Shown here: positions 37,865 through 46,881 of the stretch, piece after piece
Layout of the letters: each line of letters begins with the position of its first letter
How positions within the stretch are numbered: position 1 is the stretch's first letter
NCBI GenBank assembly: GCA_015661825.1
Contig: DQVI01000138.1
Span: 19,091 to 83,090 of the forward strand
Length of the DNA: 64,000 bases
Direction of reading: 5' to 3'
Source: Novosphingobium capsulatum
GTDB lineage: Bacteria; Pseudomonadota; Alphaproteobacteria; Sphingomonadales; Sphingomonadaceae
Translations under genes and position numbers: made by a program
The notes under the pieces: generated by a model
What the model saw: the letters and a program-made list of their open reading frames with translations, nothing else
Database searches by the model: none
What the model was told of the DNA's origin: nothing

Positions 37865-39949
37865 TTACGGGTTATACTTCGCCAGAAAGCCGCCGATGGC
37901 ATTGAGCATCGCCTCGCGGTCGGCCTCACGGGTGAAATAGTGGTCGGCCTTGGGCAGGCTGACATAGTCCACCGTCTTGCCCGCACCGCGCATCCGGCTG
38001 GCCATCGAATCCGATTGGGAGACGTCAACCGTGATGTCTTCGCGGCCATGGATCAGCAGGAGCGGCGCCTTGATCCGCGCCACCGCATTGAGCGGGGACA
38101 CCGCCGCGAAATCGGGCGTCATCGCCTTCCAGTCATCGGTGAATTTGCCTCTGAACAACTCGTTGCCGAAATCATTGACCTCGCGGCGCAGGCTCGCCAC
38201 GCCGGAAATGGAAATGCCGCAGCGATAGAGATCGGGGTCCTTGGCCAGCCCCCACATCGCCGCATAGCCGCCATAGGACGCCCCCACGATGCAGGCGCGT
38301 GCCGGATCGGCCAGCTTTTGCGCCACGGCCCAGTGCAGCGCGTCGGTCAGGTCGTCCTGCATGGCCAGCCCCATCTGCCCCTCGCCCTTGCGCATGAACG
38401 CCTCGCCATAGCCGGTCGATCCGCGGAAATTGGGCTGGATCACCACATAGCCGCGCGCCGCGACATATTGGGCCATATAGTCCCAGTCCGCCGTGTCATG
38501 CGCCCAGGGACCACCATGAGGCATGACCACCACCGGCAAGGGCGCGGGCACCTTGTCATCGACAAGCCGCGCCTTGGGCAATGTCAGCACAGCCTCGATC
38601 TCCAGCCCGTCGCGCGCCTTGTAGTGCACGAGACTGACCGGATTCTGCGGCCGCTGGCGCAGCGCATCGTTCATCACCGCAATCCGCTGCATCGATGTGC
38701 CACGGGCGTTGTAATAGTAGATCGCACCGGGCGAATCGGGGCGATCGATGGTGACCAGCATGGCATTGCGATCGGCGCTCAGGCTGGAAATGCGAACCCG
38801 CTTGCCCGTTCCCGCCACCGCCTTTTCAAGATCACCCTGAACCTCGGCCAAGACGGGATCGAGCCAGTGGACTGCATCGGCCTGGCCATCGGGGCCCTTC
38901 GACAACACGACACCAAGCACGGTGTTGCCATCATCGGACTGGATCGTACGCTTGATCCCGATCCCCTCGGGGGCTTCGTAGACCGTGCGCACCGACTTCA
39001 TGGTCAGCATGTCGACCTCGTAAAGACCCGTGCGGCCATCCTCCCCTTCCCGGATAACCAGGGCATGATCGGTGCCCGGAACGAAGACTTCCGGGTCGAA
39101 CAGGCTCTCGTGCGCGCGGGTGCTGGCGCGGTCGATCTCGCGCAAGGATGCGCCCGCCTGCGGGCCACGGTACAAGAAGCGCTGGAGGCGCCCCTCCTGC
39201 GCATAGCCGTTGGCCGAGCGCACGATTCCGGCACTGTCGGCCTGCCAGTACATCATGCCCATGCGGGGCATCTGCACGATCTTGTCGTTGCCCCCGGCCA
39301 GATTGACACGCCAGACCGTGGGGTAGAAATCCTGCCCCATGTAGATCGAGTTCTGCGCCGAAACGAGGATCTGCGGCGATCCGTCAGGCGCCACCCAGAG
39401 CACGCGCGCCGCATTCTGCCCGCCACTGTTCCACAAGATCCGCACGATCTTGCCGGTCTTCCGGTTCACCGCGATCAGGCGCGAGACATAGGCCTTGTCA
39501 GCCTCCCCGAATGGCAACAGCGCCGACAGGTGGACGAGGAGGAAATCGTTGCCGACCCACTGCACCCAGTTCGCCTGGGTCGATTCGGGCACGCCGACCG
39601 TAAAAGGCTTTTCCTTGCCATCGAACAGGTTGCGGATACCGATCACCTGCCGCCCGCCCACGGCCATGAGCCCACCGATCCTTTGCCCGTCAGGCGAAAT
39701 CGCCGCCTGCGCCACGAACGGCAGGGCCGCGAACGCCTTGGCATCGGTCGGCAGCGCCACATCCGCATTGGCAACACCGGGAGTGGGAGTGGGAGCGGGA
39801 GTGGCCGCCGCGCTGGCCCCATCGGCCGCCATGGCCACAGTCCCCACCCCGGAGACGCCAAGAAGGGCCACCCCCGCCACCAGCACCGACTTCATCGAAA
39901 TCCGGGCCGAAACCCCACCAAATACCCGCACAAAGGCCCCCGAGATCAT
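37865..39949 (-). CDS. exported S9-family peptidase (prolyl oligopeptidase / acylaminoacyl-peptidase type)
   Basis: Serine peptidase that trims peptides, probably in the periplasm. A signal sequence (VLVAGVALLGVSGVGTVAMAADG) is followed by an Ala/Pro/Thr linker, a beta-propeller (about residues 70-430) and the alpha/beta-hydrolase domain. The catalytic set is Ser in GASYGGYAAMW (about residue 556), Asp in HGREDITV (about 638) and His in KADHYFT (about 672). The ATG at 39949 has GAAGTGA upstream; an ATG at 39895 (MKSVLVAG) would give a more compact signal peptide. 694 residues. Confidence 0.9.
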   Translation of the reverse strand: MISGAFVRVFGGVSARISMKSVLVAGVALLGVSGVGTVAMAADGASAAATPAPTPTPGVANADVALPTDAKAFAALPFVAQAAISPDGQRIGGLMAVGGRQVIGIRNLFDGKEKPFTVGVPESTQANWVQWVGNDFLLVHLSALLPFGEADKAYVSRLIAVNRKTGKIVRILWNSGGQNAARVLWVAPDGSPQILVSAQNSIYMGQDFYPTVWRVNLAGGNDKIVQMPRMGMMYWQADSAGIVRSANGYAQEGRLQRFLYRGPQAGASLREIDRASTRAHESLFDPEVFVPGTDHALVIREGEDGRTGLYEVDMLTMKSVRTVYEAPEGIGIKRTIQSDDGNTVLGVVLSKGPDGQADAVHWLDPVLAEVQGDLEKAVAGTGKRVRISSLSADRNAMLVTIDRPDSPGAIYYYNARGTSMQRIAVMNDALRQRPQNPVSLVHYKARDGLEIEAVLTLPKARLVDDKVPAPLPVVVMPHGGPWAHDTADWDYMAQYVAARGYVVIQPNFRGSTGYGEAFMRKGEGQMGLAMQDDLTDALHWAVAQKLADPARACIVGASYGGYAAMWGLAKDPDLYRCGISISGVASLRREVNDFGNELFRGKFTDDWKAMTPDFAAVSPLNAVARIKAPLLLIHGREDITVDVSQSDSMASRMRGAGKTVDYVSLPKADHYFTREADREAMLNAIGGFLAKYNP

Positions 39950-40045
39950 TTCACTTCAACATATTATCCCCCATAGCGCTGTCCAGCGGGCAAATCGCCG
40001 GTTACTTCCACATCGGCGGGATCGGCAAAGTCTTCCACATCCAAT

Positions 40046-40064
40046 ATTGCGATTGATACGCAAT
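40046..40064. promoter_or_regulatory. Fur-box-like inverted repeat upstream of sdhB
   Basis: ATTGCG-ATTGATA-CGCAAT, a perfect 6-bp inverted repeat with a 7-base centre in an AT-rich patch 138 bases before the sdhB ATG and about 97 bases before the divergent peptidase start. Its length and composition resemble 19-bp Fur-type operators of the TTGCGAATNATTCGCAA kind. Regulator identity is inference. Confidence 0.4.
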
Positions 40065-40201
40065 AGTTTAATTTTGATGCCAAGACACTGAATATCGGTG
40101 CCACTCCCCCCTTGCCCCATGCTGCGTTTGCGCTAAGGACGACTCGTGAAGCCGGCTTGGGCGTTGCCCATCGGCAGCCAAGTGGAACAGGATCCGGTTT
40201 T

Positions 40202-40984
40202 ATGGCGACTTTCTCACTCCCGAAGAACTCCACGATCACCGGCAAGGGCCGTCATCACGCGGCCGCGACCCAGGGACGGATCAAGAAGTTCAAGGTCTAT
40301 CGCTATGATCCGGACAGCGGTGAAAACCCCCGCTACGACACGTTCGAGATCGACCTCGACCAGTGCGGCCCGATGGTGCTCGACGCGCTGATCAAGATGA
40401 AGGGCGAGCAGGACCCCTCGCTCACCTTCCGCCGTTCGTGCCGCGAGGGCATCTGCGGTTCGTGCGCGATGAACCTCAACGGCCGCAACGGCCTGGCCTG
40501 CACGACGGCCATCGAGGATCTCAAGGGCGACATCCGCATCACCCCGCTCCCGCACATGGAAGTGATCAAGGACCTCGTCCCCGATTTCACCCACTTCTAT
40601 GCGCAGTACGCGTCGATCCGCCCCTGGCTGCAAACCGTTTCGCCCACCCCCTCGGGCAAGGAACGCCTCCAGAGCCCCGAGCAGCGTGAAAAGCTCGACG
40701 GCCTCTACGAATGCATCCTGTGCGCCTGCTGCTCGACCTCGTGCCCGAGCTACTGGTGGAATTCGGACAAGTTCCTGGGTCCGGCGATCCTGCTCCAGGC
40801 CTATCGCTGGCTGGCCGACAGCCGCGACGAAATGACCGGCGAGCGCCTCGACGAGCTGGAAGATCCCTTCCGCCTCTATCGCTGCCACACCATCATGAAC
40901 TGCGCCAACGTGTGCCCCAAGGGCCTCTCGCCCGCACGCGCGATCGCGGAAATCAAGAAGATGCAGGCCGAACGCGCCATCTGA
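40202..40984 (+). CDS. sdhB: succinate dehydrogenase iron-sulfur subunit
   Basis: Electron-transfer subunit of complex II, linking FAD in SdhA to the quinone site. The three clusters are visible: [2Fe-2S] [12 protein letters not shown] with a later Cys in GLACTTA, [4Fe-4S] [12 protein letters not shown] and [3Fe-4S] [14 protein letters not shown]. The start at 40202 ([10 protein letters not shown]) gives 260 residues. sdhC, sdhD and sdhA are not adjacent: upstream is a divergent peptidase and downstream, after a strong terminator, is zapE. The other subunits must lie elsewhere. Confidence 0.97.
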   Translation: MATFSLPKNSTITGKGRHHAAATQGRIKKFKVYRYDPDSGENPRYDTFEIDLDQCGPMVLDALIKMKGEQDPSLTFRRSCREGICGSCAMNLNGRNGLACTTAIEDLKGDIRITPLPHMEVIKDLVPDFTHFYAQYASIRPWLQTVSPTPSGKERLQSPEQREKLDGLYECILCACCSTSCPSYWWNSDKFLGPAILLQAYRWLADSRDEMTGERLDELEDPFRLYRCHTIMNCANVCPKGLSPARAIAEIKKMQAERAI

Positions 40985-41015
40985 CGCGCCCGCGCCGCCT
41001 TTCTTGCGTCATCCC

Positions 41016-41048
41016 AAACGCCGGCCGGGCCACCCCGGCCGGCGTTTT
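41016..41048 (+). terminator. strong terminator between sdhB and zapE
   Basis: A 14-bp perfect stem AAACGCCGGCCGGG / CCCGGCCGGCGTTT with loop CCAC and a T run, 31 bases after the sdhB stop. It separates sdhB from zapE unless read-through occurs. Confidence 0.9.
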
Positions 41049-41072
41049 GCTTGCATCAGGCCCTTATCCATC

Positions 41073-42191
41073 ATGACCCGCATCACCGAACGCTATGCGC
41101 AACTGGTCGCCTCGGGCCAGCTGCGCCCCGACCCCGAACAGGCCGCCGCCGCCGCCCGGCTCGACCGGTTGCAGCAGGAACTCGAAAGCCCGCCCCCGGC
41201 TCCCGGCCTGTTTGGACGCCTGCTCGGCGCCAAGGCCCCCCCGCCCCCGCGCGGGCTCTACATGTGGGGTGGCGTCGGGCGCGGCAAGTCGATGCTGATG
41301 GACCTGTTCCACGACAACCTGACCTCGGTGCCCAAGCGGCGTGCCCACTTCCACGCCTTCATGCTCGACGTCCACGCCCGCCTGCGCGAGGCGCGCAAGA
41401 GCGAGAGCGGCGACCCCATCCTGCCCGTGGCCGCCTCGATCGCGGCGGAATGCCGCGTGCTGTGCTTCGATGAAATGGTCGTCAACAACAGCGCCGATGC
41501 GATGATCATGAGCCGCCTGTTCACCGCGCTGATCGTGGAGCACGGGTTGATCGTGGTCACCACCAGCAACCGCGCTCCATCCGAACTGTACAAGAACGGC
41601 CTCAACCGCGAGCACTTCCTGCCGTTCATCGCCCTGGTCGAGGAACGCCTCGACGTGCTGGCCCTCAACGGGCCGGTCGATTACCGACTCTCGCGCCTTC
41701 AGGGCGTGAACACCTGGCATGTCCCCAATGGCCCGGCGGCCACCGAAGCGGTGCGCGAGGCCTTCTTCCGCCTGACCGACTTCGCCCCCGAAGACAGCGC
41801 CAACGTCCCCAGCGCCGAACTCGACGTGGGCGGCGGGCGCATGCTCCATGTTCCCAAGAGCCTCAAGGGCGTGGGCGTGTTCAGCTTCAAGAAGCTCTGC
41901 GCACAGGCCCGTGGCGCCCCCGACTATCTGGCCATCGCCCGCGCCTACCACACGGTCATCCTCGTGGGCATCCCGCGCCTGGGCCCGGACCAGCGCAACG
42001 AAGCGGCCCGCTTCGTGACGCTGATCGACGCCCTCTACGAACACAAGGTCAAGCTGATCGCCACCGCCGACGCCGATCCCGTTAACCTTTACGAATCAGG
42101 CGACGGCCGTTTCGAGTTCGACAGAACCATCAGTCGCCTGATGGAAATGCAAAGTCAGGACTATCTGGCAAAAGGCCACGGCGAAGACTGA
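41073..42191 (+). CDS. zapE: cell division ATPase ZapE (AFG1 family)
   Basis: AAA-like ATPase that acts at the Z-ring in bacteria and corresponds to mitochondrial AFG1/LACE1. The Walker A motif is MWGGVGRGKSMLMD, Walker B is VLCFDEMVV, and TTSNRAPSELYKNGL is a family signature (sensor region). The start at 41073 (MTRITERY) gives 372 residues. The association with sdhB is common in Alphaproteobacteria, although a terminator lies between them here. A second terminator follows the stop. Confidence 0.93.
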   Translation: MTRITERYAQLVASGQLRPDPEQAAAAARLDRLQQELESPPPAPGLFGRLLGAKAPPPPRGLYMWGGVGRGKSMLMDLFHDNLTSVPKRRAHFHAFMLDVHARLREARKSESGDPILPVAASIAAECRVLCFDEMVVNNSADAMIMSRLFTALIVEHGLIVVTTSNRAPSELYKNGLNREHFLPFIALVEERLDVLALNGPVDYRLSRLQGVNTWHVPNGPAATEAVREAFFRLTDFAPEDSANVPSAELDVGGGRMLHVPKSLKGVGVFSFKKLCAQARGAPDYLAIARAYHTVILVGIPRLGPDQRNEAARFVTLIDALYEHKVKLIATADADPVNLYESGDGRFEFDRTISRLMEMQSQDYLAKGHGED

Positions 42192-42228
42192 CCACCAGCC
42201 AAAGTCATCCAACAGAACACACAAACAA

Positions 42229-42262
42229 AAAGCCCGCGATAAACATCGCGGGCTTTCGTTTC
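42229..42262 (+). terminator. terminator after zapE
   Basis: A 12-bp stem AAAGCCCGCGAT / ATCGCGGGCTTT with loop AAAC, followed by CGTTTCTTT, 38 bases after the zapE stop. Confidence 0.9.
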
Positions 42263-42599
42263 TTTATAGACGCATTACACAAGCAAATGTAAACTTTTGT
42301 TAAGTCTATTTCGCATGTGGCGTCTTTTATCTAGCTTAGTTGAACAGCCAGCGAAGCATGAGAACCTCCATCCACGGTTGGTTCCTCTTGGCTATCACTA
42401 ACACGGATGGTTAACAAGTCGTAAACACCCCTCGCGAGCACGCACATCCTACCGACCTGTCCCAATTATAGACAGTCAACTTCATGAAAGATTATGATTT
42501 TTTTGATCTATCGCAGTGACGCTCCAAGCCTCTGAACGGGCATATCGCCACGCAGGAATTGGCCAAGCGGCTTCACATTCGAATTGAACCTCAAGCGCC
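42263..42599. other. AT-rich intergenic stretch with no gene seen
   Basis: Lies between the zapE terminator and the 3' end of the CHASE2/EAL gene. It is clearly more AT-rich than the surroundings (for example TGTAAACTTTTGTTAAGTC near 42290). No ORF of convincing length, no tRNA and no hairpin terminator was recognised. TTGTTAAGTC and TTTTATCTAGC could act as promoter elements, but no gene follows on the plus strand. Confidence 0.4.
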
Positions 42600-44864
42600 T
42601 CAGACCGCGCGGATTCGCGCTTCAAGTCCAGCCTGATAGTCCCGGAACATCACATCAAACGGCTGAGGCTTGCTCAAATAATATCCTTGCGCTTGATCAC
42701 ACCCCAGCGCCGCCAAAAGCCGGAATGTCTCCCGGTCCTCAATGCCTTCGGCCACAACCTTCTGCCCCAGCGCATGAGCCAAGCCGATCGTGCTACTCAC
42801 AATCGCACGATCACGCTCACTGGTCAGAAGGCGAGAGACAAAACGGCGATCAATCTTGAGCTCATCGCTCGGGAGATCAGCCAGATAGGCCAGACTAGCC
42901 TCCCCGGTACCAAAATCATCGATCGAAAGACGGAACCCCAACTCGCGCAACAAACTCAGGTTATGGACAGCCTCAGCGCGATTGATCAGGCTTGAGGTTT
43001 CCGTAATCTCGATAGTCAGCAACTGCGGATCAATACCGCGCCGCGTCACGATCTCATGGAAGTTTGCGACAAGATCAGGCTTCCCGACCATCTGCGCTGA
43101 GAGATTGATACTCATCTGGAAGCGCGCGCCCAATGCGTTCATCGATTGGGCAGCCGTAATAGCCCCCTCCAGCACCCAATACGTGAGCGCATCGATGCGC
43201 CCCGCTCGCTCTGCCTGGAGGATGAACTGGTCTGGCGGAATAAATCCACGCGTCGGATGATTCCAGCGTATCAGCGCCTCTGCGCCCGAAATCCTCTGTC
43301 CATGGAAGTCCCATTGAGGCTGAAAAGCCAACCAGATATCACCGTTCCGCAGCCCTTCATCGATGCGAGCATGCAGCGATAATTCCCATGGCGCCTCCGC
43401 AAGCCGATGGGCTTCAAAAACCTCCACAGCGCGCCCACTGCCCAATGCATCATTTGCGCTGGCCAATGCGGAATTGACGCGCGTAAGCGGGTCAATTCCT
43501 TCATTGCGATCAAGGCCGAAATGGATGTTTGTGTCGAAAGTATGAGTCCCCACCTGCAAGGGAGCCGAAAACAGCGCCCGCAGACCCTCAAGGTGACTCA
43601 ACTGAACATCAAGCGGACGCGCCTCTTCGCACCAGGCAAAATGGCCACCATCTCCGTGATAGATCTGTGCCGCCCCGGAGCCGACCGAAAGACGCCTGGC
43701 AATCTGCTTGGCACATTCTCCATGCAGTTCGCGCGGCAACGTCGCCAACATCTCTTCATATCGACCGACAACCGCGACAACAACATCTCGCCCAACCTCT
43801 ATTGTGGATGATGACAATGCCACGAAGTTAGGAAGACCGGAGATACTCGTTTGCTGAATCAAGTTCGTCCGGCGACGCCAAATTCCAATAGCACCATAGC
43901 TGCACAGATACATGATCGCCAGTTCAGGCGATGCATAAATCCCAAAAATTGCCCTGATCGAGATTGGAAAATAAAAAACAATAAAAACAACGCCGATATA
44001 GCACAAAGCCTTCAGCTTGCGCCCACGCATATTGCTGACAAGCCAAGTCGCCAGAGCCGCAATAATAAGGATCGGCAACGCCCCAACGTCATAACTGAAA
44101 GGACGTTTCAGAGCCTCAGCTCCAGCTATGTCATGAAACACCGGAGGCACGATTCCATGCCCCCAATACCGCAAAGCACCCGTGCCACTTGTTGACGTAA
44201 CGATAATCGTCCGCCCAGAGAGGATGCCAGGGTCAACTGTGCCATCGAGAACATCTCGTGCCGAAACATGCGGAACGGTCTTGGGGTCAATTGAAAAATC
44301 GGGATAAAACAAGCGCCCTTGCTTTGGCTGAACTCCAGCCAAAGCCGACGAGAGCGAAGAATAATCCCGCCCGCCCAATTGAACAACATATGGAGCAGAT
44401 ACAACTGCATGAATGAAATTATCATTCCACGCCGAAACATAAACGGAATGATTGCCAACAATTTCCTTTGGAGGGAAATTGAAAACAGCATCATCATGCC
44501 GATTTTCTTCTGAAGAACGAACAACAAAAGAAATATCATTACCAAAACTGTCGATAGCTTTTTTTAGATTATCATCGCCTTTTTTATCAAGCCCGTAAGG
44601 CATCCGAACATCAAGGAAAATGCGACGGGGCATATCGCGACGTAGTCCGTCGACAATCTTGGATTCACTATCCGTATCGACGTCGCCCAGACTATCAACC
44701 GACACAACGACAAAGGACGAACGCGCAGAGCGTGTTACAATCTTGTACGCCGTGTTCCAATAAAGATGGGCAACCCCTTCAGCGAGACCAAATGGCCAGG
44801 CAGGCCAAAGCGCGAGGCTTAGCAGCAGCGATATTCCGATCGGGGATCGCAAGAAAGTTCGCAT
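42600..44864 (-). CDS. CHASE2-sensor c-di-GMP phosphodiesterase (degenerate GGDEF, intact EAL)
   Basis: Membrane protein that probably senses an extracytoplasmic signal and hydrolyses cyclic di-GMP. Order: signal-anchor helix (residues 8-28), periplasmic CHASE2 domain (about 30-245), three helices (about 250-325), a GGDEF-like domain whose signature is replaced by GDGGHF (404-409), and an EAL domain. EAL at 529-531, EITETS, DDFGTGEASLAYL, KIDRRFV and AEGIED are intact, so phosphodiesterase activity is expected. The ATG at 44864 gives 754 residues; a GTG four codons upstream is possible. The DNA is markedly AT-richer than its neighbours. Confidence 0.88.
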   Translation of the reverse strand: MRTFLRSPIGISLLLSLALWPAWPFGLAEGVAHLYWNTAYKIVTRSARSSFVVVSVDSLGDVDTDSESKIVDGLRRDMPRRIFLDVRMPYGLDKKGDDNLKKAIDSFGNDISFVVRSSEENRHDDAVFNFPPKEIVGNHSVYVSAWNDNFIHAVVSAPYVVQLGGRDYSSLSSALAGVQPKQGRLFYPDFSIDPKTVPHVSARDVLDGTVDPGILSGRTIIVTSTSGTGALRYWGHGIVPPVFHDIAGAEALKRPFSYDVGALPILIIAALATWLVSNMRGRKLKALCYIGVVFIVFYFPISIRAIFGIYASPELAIMYLCSYGAIGIWRRRTNLIQQTSISGLPNFVALSSSTIEVGRDVVVAVVGRYEEMLATLPRELHGECAKQIARRLSVGSGAAQIYHGDGGHFAWCEEARPLDVQLSHLEGLRALFSAPLQVGTHTFDTNIHFGLDRNEGIDPLTRVNSALASANDALGSGRAVEVFEAHRLAEAPWELSLHARIDEGLRNGDIWLAFQPQWDFHGQRISGAEALIRWNHPTRGFIPPDQFILQAERAGRIDALTYWVLEGAITAAQSMNALGARFQMSINLSAQMVGKPDLVANFHEIVTRRGIDPQLLTIEITETSSLINRAEAVHNLSLLRELGFRLSIDDFGTGEASLAYLADLPSDELKIDRRFVSRLLTSERDRAIVSSTIGLAHALGQKVVAEGIEDRETFRLLAALGCDQAQGYYLSKPQPFDVMFRDYQAGLEARIRAV

Positions 44865-44966
44865 GGACCGTCGCACAGTGGATTACACCATAGGCTTAGT
44901 CCAAAATGGTTTAGATCACCTTACCGTTACCCATTGGGTGCAACGGGAGCCCGGATATCCGCCATT

Positions 44967-46871
44967 TCAGGCCGCCAGCGATGGGTCCAGACGGGCCAAA
45001 CTGCGGTCCAGCATCAGCAATTGCCACAGGATACGGCTGTTGTCGGCGCGGCCTGCGATGTGGGATTCGGCCAGGGCAACCATGTGGCCTGCCTCGAACC
45101 AGCCCGTGCGGGCGAGCGTGCCGCCGCTGGCCACGGCGCGGGCCTGCTGAGCCAGTGGGCCGCGCAGCCAGGCGGCGATGGGGGTGACGAAGCCCATCTT
45201 GGGGCGGAACAGCACGTCGTCAGGCAAGTAGCGGCGCATGGTCTGCTTCATCAGCCACTTGCCGGTGGCGCCATGGACGCGCATGTTTTCGGGCAGGCGC
45301 GTGGCGAATTCGACCAGGCGATGGTCGAGCAGGGGCTCGCGCGCTTCGAGGCTGACGGCCATGCTCGTGCGGTCGACCTTGGTCAGGATGTCGCCGGGCA
45401 AGGTGAACGTGAGGTCGGCATATTGGGCGCGGTCGAGGCCGCTGCGGGCCGGGGCCTCGCGCATCAGGGCGAGCAGGGGCTGTTCGGCGCGATAGGCGCC
45501 GCGCAGTGCCAGAAAATCGGGCGAATAGAGGCGCTCGCGACCCTCGGGCGCGGTGACTGCGAGGGCGCGCGCATAGCCGAGGTCGCCATCCTGCGCGAGC
45601 GCGAGGAACGTGGCCTTGGCCCGCAGGGGGCGCGGCGCCCAGTCGGCCTTGGGATAGAGGCGCCCGAGCGTGCCGAACAGGGGCCCGCGCAAGGACTGGG
45701 GGACGAGCGCACGCACCTGTTCCTCGCGGTGGTGGAAGACCTGACGGCGATAGCCGGCAAAGGCCTCGTCCGCGCCGTCGCCCGAGAGGGCCACCGTCAC
45801 ATGTTCGCGGGCCAGTTCGCACACGCGCAAGGTCGGCAGGGCCGAGGCATCGGCGAAAGGCTCGTCGAACAGGCCGACGAGGCGGTCGATCAGCTGGAAG
45901 TCGTCGGACGAGACGGTCCGTTCGTGGTGGTCGGTACCATAGCGGCGCGCGACTTGTGCGGCCCAGCCGGTTTCGTCCAGCCCGGCCACGTCGAAGCCGA
46001 TCGCACAAGTCTTGACCGGATCGGCACTAGCCTCGGCCATCAGGGCCACGACGGTCGAACTGTCGACCCCACCCGACAGGAAGGCCCCCAGCGGCACGTC
46101 GGCAGCCATGCGCGAGGTGACCGCCTTGCGCAGGCGGTGGAGCAGATGAGCTTCGAGGTCGCGCTCGCTCGCCGTGTCGCGCTCGGCGAACGAGACCTGC
46201 CACCAGCGGACGGGCGGCGGCGGGGGCGCATCGTGGCGCAGCAGGCGATAATGACCCGCGCCCAGCTTCTCCACGCCTGCAAAAATCGAGCGGTGATCGG
46301 GGACGAAGCCCCAGGCCAGATAGTCTTCCACCGCCAGCGGATCGAGCGTCCGCCGCAGCATCGGATGGGCCATCAACTGCTTGAGTTCAGACCCGAAAAT
46401 CACGCTGCCATCGGCCAGCGTGGCCATGTGGAGCGGCTTGACCCCGAACCTGTCGCGCGCCAGCAGCAGGGTGCGCGCGCGCAAGTCGTAGAGCGCGAAG
46501 GCGAACATGCCGTTGAACCGCGCGAGGCAATCGAGGCCCCAGTGTTGCCACGCGGCAAGGATCACCTCGCTGTCGCCATCGGTGTGGAACTGCGCGCCCA
46601 GAGCCTGCAATTCGCGGCGAAGCTCGCGGTAATTGTAGATCTCGCCATTGAAGACCAGCATGGCCGAGCCATCGGTGCTGGCCATCGGCTGGGGCGATCC
46701 GGCAAGGTCGATGATCGAGAGGCGGCGATGGCCAAGGCCCACGCCCGGCGCGGTCCAGATCCCTTCCCCGTCGGGTCCGCGATGGGCGATCACGTCGCCC
46801 ATGGCCTGAAGCCGGGCTGGATCGACCGGTTTCATCCCCTGGGTATGGAAAATGCCCGCAATGCCACACAT
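44967..46871 (-). CDS. asparagine synthase-like amidotransferase, exosortase A system-associated
   Basis: Glutamine-dependent amidotransferase of the asparagine synthase (AsnB) type, matching the family tied to XrtA loci. The class II glutaminase begins MCGIAGIF with Cys2 as nucleophile, and RHRGPDG-like IAHRGPDGEG follows. The synthetase domain has the ATP pyrophosphatase loop LSGGVDSSTVVALM. 634 residues. It is the last gene of the leftward XrtA operon, 10 bases after xrtA. It may amidate a sugar acid or sugar-linked residue of the polysaccharide; the substrate is unknown. Confidence 0.9.
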   Translation of the reverse strand: MCGIAGIFHTQGMKPVDPARLQAMGDVIAHRGPDGEGIWTAPGVGLGHRRLSIIDLAGSPQPMASTDGSAMLVFNGEIYNYRELRRELQALGAQFHTDGDSEVILAAWQHWGLDCLARFNGMFAFALYDLRARTLLLARDRFGVKPLHMATLADGSVIFGSELKQLMAHPMLRRTLDPLAVEDYLAWGFVPDHRSIFAGVEKLGAGHYRLLRHDAPPPPPVRWWQVSFAERDTASERDLEAHLLHRLRKAVTSRMAADVPLGAFLSGGVDSSTVVALMAEASADPVKTCAIGFDVAGLDETGWAAQVARRYGTDHHERTVSSDDFQLIDRLVGLFDEPFADASALPTLRVCELAREHVTVALSGDGADEAFAGYRRQVFHHREEQVRALVPQSLRGPLFGTLGRLYPKADWAPRPLRAKATFLALAQDGDLGYARALAVTAPEGRERLYSPDFLALRGAYRAEQPLLALMREAPARSGLDRAQYADLTFTLPGDILTKVDRTSMAVSLEAREPLLDHRLVEFATRLPENMRVHGATGKWLMKQTMRRYLPDDVLFRPKMGFVTPIAAWLRGPLAQQARAVASGGTLARTGWFEAGHMVALAESHIAGRADNSRILWQLLMLDRSLARLDPSLAA

Positions 46872-46881
46872 GGCCTTGATC

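Noticed and set aside
36820..37905. Second frame of 361 codons over the AEC permease
   Set aside because: Arg/Gly/Pro-rich shadow of the permease; the membrane protein frame has typical helices and family motifs.
42541..42595. Sequence CATTCGAATTGAACC resembling a tRNA T-loop
   Set aside because: No cloverleaf, acceptor stem or anticodon arm could be built around it.
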